NCBI GenBank assembly: GCA_030867875.1
Contig: JAOWCC010000577.1
Coordinates: forward strand, 151,334,344 to 151,398,343
Direction of reading: 5' to 3'
Length of the DNA: 64,000 nt
From: Actinernus sp. WN-2022
Lineage: Eukaryota > Cnidaria > Anthozoa > Actiniaria > Actinernidae
Shown: positions 56,309 to 64,000 of the stretch, piece by piece
How positions within the stretch are numbered: position 1 is the stretch's first letter
Layout of the letters: each line of letters starts with the position of its first letter
Notes under the pieces: model-generated
The model's input: only the letters and a program-made list of their open reading frames with translations
Database searches by the model: none
What the model was told of the DNA's origin: nothing
Made by a program: the position numbers and the translations under genes

Positions 56309-57460
56309 AACAATGTTGACCCATGTACTGTTATACAACAAATTAACGTTCGAACGTTCGGCTTTATACATTCGACAGTTTATCAATTTCACGCATACCG
56401 TATCTCTCAACACTATATATACGTTTGCTAACATTTAAAATCTCCTACTAATTAAGAGAGTATAAATCAGGTATAAATAATAGTGACGCTCTTGAATAGT
56501 GAATTTGAAATCCTTAAAAATGGCCCCAATGACGCTGACACCTCGTCCTAAACCCAGTCAAGTCCTGCACTGTCAACAGTACATACTCTGCTTAAAAATA
56601 TGTACAAATATCAATTTGTACTTGGGCTCCCTGTGATCTGATGCTGCATGCGCCTATGAATCCAGAGGTCAGAGTTCGATTTCCCCATCGAGAGCGCAGT
56701 AGATATTGCGTCGGTTGCGTCCGTTTTTATACTGGACGAACTAACTAAAGACGCACCAAGATTTCTTTGCCCAAAAAAACAACAAGTAGAACCCATTCCC
56801 TATCGAAAATACGTGATGTGCGCCTTCGTGTTCTATCTTTTGGTCAGTGGAAGTTGAAAATAAATGGAGGATATGGCGATGCAAAAATGCGATCACGGTT
56901 CTAAAATACGGTATGTTTTGGGGAAAATTCGGTAAAGCTTGAATCGAGGCATATATAACCGAGGTTGGTACTTGAAAGGAAGGCAGGCTGTTGTACCGGG
57001 TACCAATCCCCTTCTCTTCACGAATGGCACAACAGGTTCTTTAACGTCCCGTGAACTGCTTTGAAATCAAACGAAAGCCGGTTTAAGTTCAAGTTTATTT
57101 TTACACTATTTACATTATTAGATTAAATTATATCTGTTATATATAACAAAGAAATTGAAGGATAATTTAAAATAATATCAGAGGTCAGTTACTACATTTT
57201 TGTATCTGTTCACAGTAGCCAAAGTAGCATATTAGCTGATCGGGTTTAGAACAATTGTCTGAATGGAGAATCTCGAACAGAAGTAAGTCATCAATGTAAA
57301 TTTAAGCATAAATGTAACTAAACGAATCTTGTGAATCGGATAATAGCTTGTGACACTAAACTACGGCTCCAATTGAAGTCACCAAAGTACATGCAGTCTC
57401 ATGTTGTCGACGGCATAAAATAAAATCGTCATGTACGATTTACAAGAGTTCTCCATGCTT
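56309..57460. other. No feature recognised
   Basis: AT-rich, with no open frame carrying a known domain and no element ends seen. Confidence 0.35.
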
Positions 57461-57597
57461 GTTTAATGCCCGATTTATTTCCCGACGGCCCCGATATACG
57501 TAAAGGTTATATTCCGCTACCGAGGCATATTCGAGATTTATCAAACCGGGGCGAAGCCGAGTTGATAAATCTCGTACACACCGAGGTATCGGTATAT

Positions 57598-58286
57598 AAC
57601 ACCAGTGTATATTTCTTTCTAAAAAGTGATATCTTCACACGTGAAGATATAAATGATATCTTCAAAATATGAATTGCTTTCAACTGAAAGATTTCTAGCC
57701 TTTTTCGTAAGAGATTGAAACTGGTATTTCATCGATAGTTATATATTAAACAGAACATTATATGGCCGCTTGGAGATACGGATTCTATCTTCTCGTGTTG
57801 ATGAAATATCTTACTTGTTCAGTGCGCTCACTTGTAAGATATTTCATCAACACTCGAAGATAAAATTCGTATCACCGCGCGGCCATCTAATATCCTATAT
57901 TTAATATACTCGGTGGTTGATAAATAGGTTATCAACCTCGTGAATTTATTAATGAGGTTGGTAACCTACTTTTAATATATAATTGTCGATGAAGTACCAG
58001 TGTATATGTGATATATTCACACGTAAAGATATAAATGATATCTTCACTCATGTTTCAAAATATAAATGGCTTTCAAAGATTTCTAGCCTTTTGAGGAAGA
58101 GATTGAAACAGGTATTTCATCGATAATTATATATTAAACAGAACATTACATGGCCGCTTGGAGATACGAATTTTATCTTCTCGTGTTGATGGAATATCAT
58201 ACTCGTTCGCTGCGCTCACTCGAAAGATATTTCATCAACACTCGAAGATAAAATCCGTATCTCCGCGCGGCCATGTAATATTCTCT
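57598..58286. repeat. Two tandem hairpin units of about 0.3-0.4 kb
   Basis: ACCAGTGTATAT through GCGCGGCCATxTAATAT occurs at 57598-57896 and again at 57995-58280. Each unit contains a palindrome centred on TTGATGxAATATC ... GATATTTCATCAA and a CTTCACACGTGAAG-like stem. A related fragment is at 5390-5530. Confidence 0.68.
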
Positions 58287-58569
58287 ATTTATCCTATGCC
58301 ACACCCTAAATTATTTGTTGCAACTGATGGGATAAATCCCATATCCCACGTCTTAATTAGGCAAGTGGGCAGGGCTTGCGAAGAGAGGGAATTGTGAAGT
58401 AATAAATACTCATTAGTATCACAGTGTTTATCATCCCACTGTTTATCGCGTACTAATGATATATTTATACACTCGAATAAATAATTATGCAACAACAAAT
58501 TAAACCACACCACCCGCAAAGAAACGACACAATTTTGCATCAAGAATGTATTAAACACAATATTTCGTT

Positions 58570-58959
58570 ACATACCTCTTTCATTCTAGAATCCAACGCC
58601 GCTCTAAAATCAGCAAAACGAAAGTCTGCTTTTGAAGAACTGATATTGGTCTCCCCTTCCCAAATCTTCTTTGAGGTGACGACTCAAACCACATGCGAGG
58701 TAATAGAGCGTGCAAGGCGGAAGTCGTCACGGTCTTCCTTGTCGGCGTACTTCTACAACGAATCTTGCAAAGCCAAAAATTCAACTCATCTGGGCTTGAT
58801 GTTCCAAGCTCGGCAATTTGAGGGTACCTTCCCAAGGCAGTATCGACAGTTTTCTTTCGAAAGTTTAATTGCACACGACTCCCAAACTTTGACTGCCCAA
58901 TCCTGAAACTCGTTGTCATCCTCAAGAAACAGCAGCTCTTCCACAGAAAAATTCGCCAT
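58570..58959 (-). pseudogene. Possible dead exon, family not recognised
   Basis: From an ATG at 58959 the minus strand reads MANFSVEELLFLEDDNEFQD, WAVKVWESCAIKLSKEN and CRYCLGKVPSNCRAWNIK, then three in-frame stops, with DRDDFRLARSI, KADFRFADFRAAL and DSRMKEV between and after them, up to a GTATGT that could be a donor. The amino-acid make-up looks like protein, but the stops mean it is decayed, and it could be part of a transposon. Confidence 0.3.
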
Positions 58960-59650
58960 GTTTATCCCAGAAACAAGGTCTTGGGTATTAATCTCCTCTT
59001 AACAACTCCATTGCTAGCGAGAAGAATAATCAGCTGAGGTAGTTGTACCAAATAAACTGATTTGTCAGTTATGCCTAGCTATTTTGCATATACACAATTC
59101 CAACGAAAAATGGGCGCTTTCTCAGTGTAAGCATATTAATAATTCATTTCGTCGAATTTTCATACAAACCTTCTAAAACCTAACCCCCAAATTTGAAAAA
59201 ACCCTAACCATTTTAAATACCAAATCATTAATAGAACGAGTCTAAATACACCTGAACTTAATGGAGAACTTAGCGAAGTTTTCAAGTGTTTTCAAGTTCA
59301 CTTTTGCTTTAACAATTTCAGGACATGCTTACACTGAGAAACCCCCGAAAAATGTACATTTGCACGTGAATTTCAAAATATTTCATTCACGTGCATGTGA
59401 TTTCGAAATATGGAACTTGTGATATTTATTTATCATTCACACACTGACAAAACTGAGTTTTTAATCTTAAAAATATATTGATTTTATTTATTTCTGGGTT
59501 ATCTTACATCAACCTGGAGATTCAATAGACCCTTTCAGCTTGCCGGTTTGTTTCCACATTTCAGACCACGTGATAGTTCTCCATAGGATTCATTGCTTTG
59601 TTTTCTAATTATAGAAATTAGTACATACAGAAAAAAAAATCACTACTCAA
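58960..59650. other. No feature recognised
   Basis: AT-rich. No gene or defined element. Confidence 0.35.
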
Positions 59651-59659
59651 GGGAAAGTC

Positions 59660-60049
59660 TAGCCTGCTATAAAGACGTATTTTTTCACTCTCATAAATTC
59701 GAAGAAAAAAGTAACGTCTGCTTACCCGAGCGCTTAATTAGTTTCCAATATGCACACCTCATTGTGCTATGGACCAATCAGATTTTACCTTCCATATCCT
59801 GGAAAGAGACGTAATTTTACATTTAAAAGGAATTCAGACAATACATTTCCCATTGTCCAATCATAGTAGAGTGTTCACTGGCGCGCCAATTCACTAAAAT
59901 TGTAACAATGGCTTTGATTGGGCAGAAAAATAAAACAAACGTGCTGACGTCGCTTGCATATTGGAAACTAATTAAGCGCTCGGGTAAGCAGACGTTACTT
60001 TTTTCTTCGAATTTATGAGAGTGAAAAAATACGTCTGCATAGCAGGCTA
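59660..60049. mobile_element. TAGCCTGC-ended foldback with perfect 9-bp target duplication
   Basis: GGGAAAGTC at 59651-59659 and 60050-60058. Ends TAGCCTGCTATAAAGACG and, inverted, TAGCCTGCTATGCAGACG. Arms about 100 bp, 390 bp in all. Confidence 0.9.
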
Positions 60050-60058
60050 GGGAAAGTC

Positions 60059-61285
60059 AGGTGGTAGATAGTTACCCGTAATCCCTGTTTATACCTTGCG
60101 AGCAAGATATCCGTTTTAAAGTCTATCGAGGAAATGAATAGAATCAGGGGAACTCAATTTAACTCTTGCCGGAAACTTCGATTCCCTGCTTCATTGATTA
60201 TTTGACCCAATCATATCCGGTTTCTTCATCACCATTAGTATAGACCGTATGCAATAATTTCCTAAAGATAGAGTTTATTTGACAGAACCAAATGTGCTGA
60301 CTAGCCTCGTTTTGAAGATTGTTCAAGTTTAATTTAAATTTTTAAGTAATTTAATTCCACGATATCAAACTTCTCACGGCTATTTCATACTATGGCGTGT
60401 TCAAAGAAATGGTGATATTCATTTTACCAAATAAGCTAAATGTGGACTGACTAACCTCGTTCTCGTGATAAAGGCAGCCATTATACGGTTCCATGGCGAA
60501 GCTCGCCAATAGCCCTAAAATTCGCCGCGTTTATTTCTTTAGATATTTTCTGCCGGTAGCCGGTATCGAGAAAGACCATTCACACAGAGCGAAAATACGA
60601 GCTCTACACAAATATGTGAGATGTTAGCGGAAAAAACCACAGGTAACCCAACAAACCCTGAGACAGGGAAGCGCGATTGCACCACCGCCTATTCATTGTG
60701 GCGTAATCGGGCTTTTACATCCCACGTGCATCATGGGATAGGAAGATGCGCTCTACGTACATTATAAACATAACACGACTATACAGACAGTAACGAAGAG
60801 GAAACCGGCGATGGAAACTAGACTGAAGCGAAACCCTTATGCACGTGAATTCAAACATCTACTGATGAAACTTTAAAAATTTAAAAATTGCTCTCATCAA
60901 GCTCTTTCCCAGGCTCTCTGGAGTGCTATCACCACAGTGAGTGAGTGAACGAGCGAGTGACATCGATTTGTCTGTAGACTGCAAGCAGTCCCTCCTTTTT
61001 CCTCCATTGAGTTTGCGAGCGGGGCGAGCTGCGTGCGATTCAAAAAGTGGTTCCCTGGATAATTCATTAAAGTTTCCACTAAGTAGGTTACAATCCATCC
61101 AAATTGTGAAACTTTGGACATTCCTTAACCTTGAATACAGTTTCTACCCAAAACTTTGGTTCCTTCCATTGCTGTTGTGTTCTTTGGCGAACCAATCCCT
61201 TCATAAAACTCCTCAAATAATGTATCCAAAGTGGTTCCTTTTATCAACAGACAGCATACTTCAAGGTCACCAGGAACCGTACACT
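60059..61285. other. No gene; dispersed repeat at the right end
   Basis: About 61185-61285 matches 800-905 (ATGTATCCAAAGTGGTTCC, ACAGCATACTTCAAG). The ORF at 60941-61291 spans this repeat and shows no domain. Confidence 0.4.
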
Positions 61286-61423
61286 ATTTAAGCAATATAA
61301 CACGCTTTCCATGTCTTTGTTCTCTTATATAAACACGCGGGATGTTTTTCTGTGTTCTCCCAACATATCCCGCGTATTTATATAAGAGAACAAAGACATG
61401 GAAAGCGTATTATATTGCTTTTA
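61286..61423. mobile_element. Hairpin MITE
   Basis: Arms of about 50 bp: ACGCTTTCCATGTCTTTG ... TTATATAAACACGCGGGAT and its inverse at about 61365-61420. Confidence 0.7.
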
Positions 61424-62415
61424 TAAAATAACGAACAGGAAAAACACGAGATAAATCTTACGAACGCACGATCAGAAGATCAATTCTCCTAACTGTAACA
61501 GTCGTCAAAAATCGACTGACGGTGAGTTTGCACAGCGCGGAAAAATTCCCCAAGGCAGAATTAAGAAAAACGAAGGCATGCTCTGTGTTGTGTGGCTCTA
61601 TTTTGAAAACATCTGGTTCAACATCCCCGAAAAGAATAACTCGGAATTCAAGACATTTTCCCCCCGGAATTTTATGCCATAAGGCATTCAAGGAGTAGAG
61701 GACTTGAACTGGGTGTTTTGTCGCTGAATGTACACGAGGAAACATGATTCCCCTGTTGAACTTTGAAGCAGGTTTTAGTTGAATGAACTTTTATTTTTTA
61801 TTGAAAGAGTGTTGCCTTGCTTTTCCCTCTCTTCTACTCTAGTCTAAGGAGGATTGTTTAAAAACTAGACTTGTTAGGGTTATTTTATAATTATTTATTT
61901 AGGTGCGAAATCTGCAGAATATCGTATATTTGTCATTTTTTTTCTGTCATTTAGTATCATCTAATATCCTAGAAGGAAATCTGACAACTTGCAGTGTTAC
62001 TGGATGGCAAACAAACTTTAGAAAGATCGACAATCGACTGGAGGTCGAACGTCTATAGCATTTAACAAACAGGTTTTGCAAATTACACTACCGATCTCGT
62101 GTTTGTTTGGTCTATAATGTCATTAATTATTCACGAGTTTGAGAATAGGACCGAGTCTCGAGCCAAGGAAAAAGAACGTTTCTAAGTAGTTTGAATACCT
62201 TTTATTCATTATAAATATTCATCATCACAGGTGTAGGTTAGATTAGGTTCTCTAAAACTCTACCCTCACTCACGGCTGTAAGAACCTACTCGACACACTA
62301 TTAACATAAGAAAATGCTCGACTATTGTATTATGTTTATGTCTATGATTATATCCTTATCCGCATGTTGGAACCAAATTCCTTAGTTTTTTTTTCACGCA
62401 CTTTAGCCCGAATCT
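61424..62415. other. No gene; dispersed repeat at 61990-62105
   Basis: Third copy of the CGACAATCGA repeat also at 12.1 and 48.6 kb (GGATGGCAAACAAAC, ATCGACAATCGACTGGAGG, ACAGGTTTTGCAAATT). Nothing else recognised. Confidence 0.45.
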
Positions 62416-62573
62416 TTGAGCCCGTTTACATCGGGAGGTTGACCCTATAGCACTAGGGCTATCTTCACAGTTTTGTAATCCTTCGAGATTTCTTTGCATA
62501 TCGACAACAATATTGCTGGTCCTAGCACTATAGGGTCTACCCCACTTCATTTAAACAGGCCCTTAGTCGTTCC
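62416..62573. mobile_element. Short inverted-repeat element
   Basis: Left GAGCCCGTTTACAT ... GACCCTATAGCACTAGGG and right, inverted, GGGCCTGTTTAAAT ... GACCCTATAGTGCTAGGA. About 158 bp. Confidence 0.6.
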
Positions 62574-63335
62574 TCTCGCCTCAACCCAAGCTGCATACAC
62601 GTTTTTGTTCTTATGTGCAGTTCTAGACATATAATAAGCATCCGAGAATAAAGGACTCTATAAAGTAACTTTAGTTAATAATCACCGTTTCAAAGTGAGA
62701 TAGAATCACACTATATATACTACTGGTACTGCGCATGCACTCGACATATAGTACGCAGTCATTTGGATCTTTATGATAATATTAGCAAATATTAAGAATA
62801 TTGTAATACTTATTCAATCTATTTATTATACTCTCGTTGAAGAGTTTAAACACTAAACGTTTCATTTTTTTTCTTTTTTTCGGGGGGGGAGGGGCAAGGG
62901 AAATTGTCAGTCATTGTTTCAAACAATTACAGCAAAGTGAAGATAACTAATTTGTGTAACGCTCACGACTAAACAATTTTGTGCTAAGTTGTCTAATGTC
63001 TTTGCAGTTTTATTTTACATTTTCTAAATCGTTAATATTTTGTTGCATAAATTTGTCTTCCCAGTTTGAATGGAATGCAAATATAAAGATAACGAGCAGC
63101 TTCGCTTTGTGTTGTCTTGACCATTAGTTAAAGTGTAACGGTTTCAACATCGGTACACTATGTCATTTGGTGAAACTGAACTTCAAACCGACAGTTGACA
63201 TGGCCTTTAACCGAAGTCAAACTCTCTCCAACATGCTTTCAATACCTTTCAACGATGTTTTCAGGCCATTTCAAACAGTTTCAAGATCGGCATCTTTAAC
63301 TAATGGCGTACCGATGGTGAAACCGTCTGAATGGA
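62574..63335. other. No feature recognised
   Basis: Contains a G-rich stretch at 62881-62900. No gene seen. Confidence 0.35.
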
Positions 63336-63343
63336 GCTTTACA

Positions 63344-63430
63344 GGTATATACTTCATGGTAGTGTTTCGTTCCATATAGTCTCCCTGCATAATACTGTAA
63401 AACAGTAGAGAAAATGATTAAGTATATACC
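63344..63430. mobile_element. Foldback MITE with 8-bp target duplication, copy 2
   Basis: GCTTTACA at 63336-63343 and 63431-63438. Ends GGTATATACTTCATGG and, inverted, GGTATATACTTAATC. Left 55 bp matches the copy at 29901; the right arm is mostly missing. Confidence 0.88.
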
Positions 63431-63689
63431 GCTTTACACTTCAAAAATATTAGCCCTGGACAGGCTCATGGGAGGGAGAAGAAGGAGAGCCTGCACGGAC
63501 CAATATAAATTTGAATATCTGCGTCGAAATTTTGAACGCAAAATTCCAATTCCAATGACTCTACCCACGTCGGTTAATTAGATTATCTTAGGCCCGTTTC
63601 AGCCGATGCCGCTGCACTTTAATGCTATAAACAAAGCCGCCCAATTATTAACTTTTGTTTGAGCTGTGTTCGGCACACGGTGGAGCGGT

Positions 63690-64000
63690 GTCTGAACCGA
63701 GCCTAATGATGGATCAATGTAGGGACGTAATTCACATGTGTATAGCATCCATGCAGGCGTCTGAACCGAGTCTAATGATGGATCAATGTAGGGACGTAAT
63801 TCACATTTGTATAGCGTCCATGCAGGCATCTGAACCGAGCCTAATGATGGATCAATGTAGGGGCGTAATACACATTTGTATAGCGTCCATGCAGGCATCT
63901 GAACCGAGTCTGATGATGGATCAATGTAGGGGCGTAATATACATTTGTATAGCGTCCATGCAGGCGTCTGAACCGAGACTAATGATGGATCAATGTAGGG
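63690..64000. repeat. 69-bp tandem repeat, about 4.5 copies, running off the window
   Basis: TCTGAACCGAG recurs at 63691, 63760, 63829, 63898 and 63967, a constant 69-bp step. As 69 is a multiple of three, the minus strand stays open and reads as 23-residue repeats (TLYKCELRPYIDPSLGSVQ core). Confidence 0.93.

Noticed and set aside
63690..64000. CRISPR array
   Set aside because: Simple 69-bp tandem repeat without unique spacers, in animal DNA.

Overview
The window looks like nuclear DNA of an animal, most likely an anthozoan cnidarian such as a stony coral. The evidence is one very large intron-rich gene built from extracellular modules, AT-rich introns, animal-type non-LTR retrotransposon remnants, a tRNA-derived SINE and many short inverted-repeat DNA transposons. 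There is no operon structure and no bacterial gene. The organism call is an inference, not something read directly.

The left 44 kb (about 225 to 44277, minus strand) is one gene running right to left. I can define 39 coding exons by their splice sites and phase. Five exons (38638-44277) each encode a scavenger-receptor cysteine-rich (SRCR) domain. They are followed by a fibronectin type III (FN3) domain split over two exons (37505-37599 and 34471-34663), then 32 further FN3 domains, each on one exon of 285-306 bp, down to position 225. All whole-domain exons start and end in phase 1, and the split domain links the SRCR and FN3 blocks in frame, so this is one gene and not two. The visible coding sequence is about 11.3 kb, roughly 3,780 residues. 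Neither the signal-peptide exon nor the 3' end (membrane anchor or cytoplasmic part, if any) is visible. The sequence suggests a giant secreted or cell-surface adhesion or recognition protein; its function is unknown.

The middle of the FN3 array (16.9-27.6 kb) grew by tandem duplication of a roughly 3.9-kb, six-exon unit (types B-A-D-C-B-C, about 2.5 copies). A two-exon unit (F-E) is duplicated at 28-31.6 kb. Some exons show signs of conversion between types. Two exons are broken: FN3 exon 11 carries a 5'-truncated LINE with an 8-bp target duplication, and SRCR exon 1 is two bases short. Because the exons are symmetric, skipping either would keep the reading frame.

The introns, and all of 44.3-64 kb, are packed with mobile elements. 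These include decayed LINEs (about 8.9-11.5, 13.5-14.1, 22.6-23.6, 40.3-40.5 and 49.0-49.7 kb), a SINE (48 kb), two short TTAA-flanked families, a piggyBac-like element (46.2-47.2 kb), elements ending in TAGCCTGC with 9-bp target duplications (the largest holds a helicase-like Walker A fragment), an 8-bp-duplication foldback family, and a PIF/Harbinger-like hairpin. There is also a 1.8-kb direct duplication (49.9-51.7 and 54.5-56.3 kb). Three duplicated loci give empty-site/filled-site pairs that define element ends precisely. I see no convincing host gene right of 44.3 kb.
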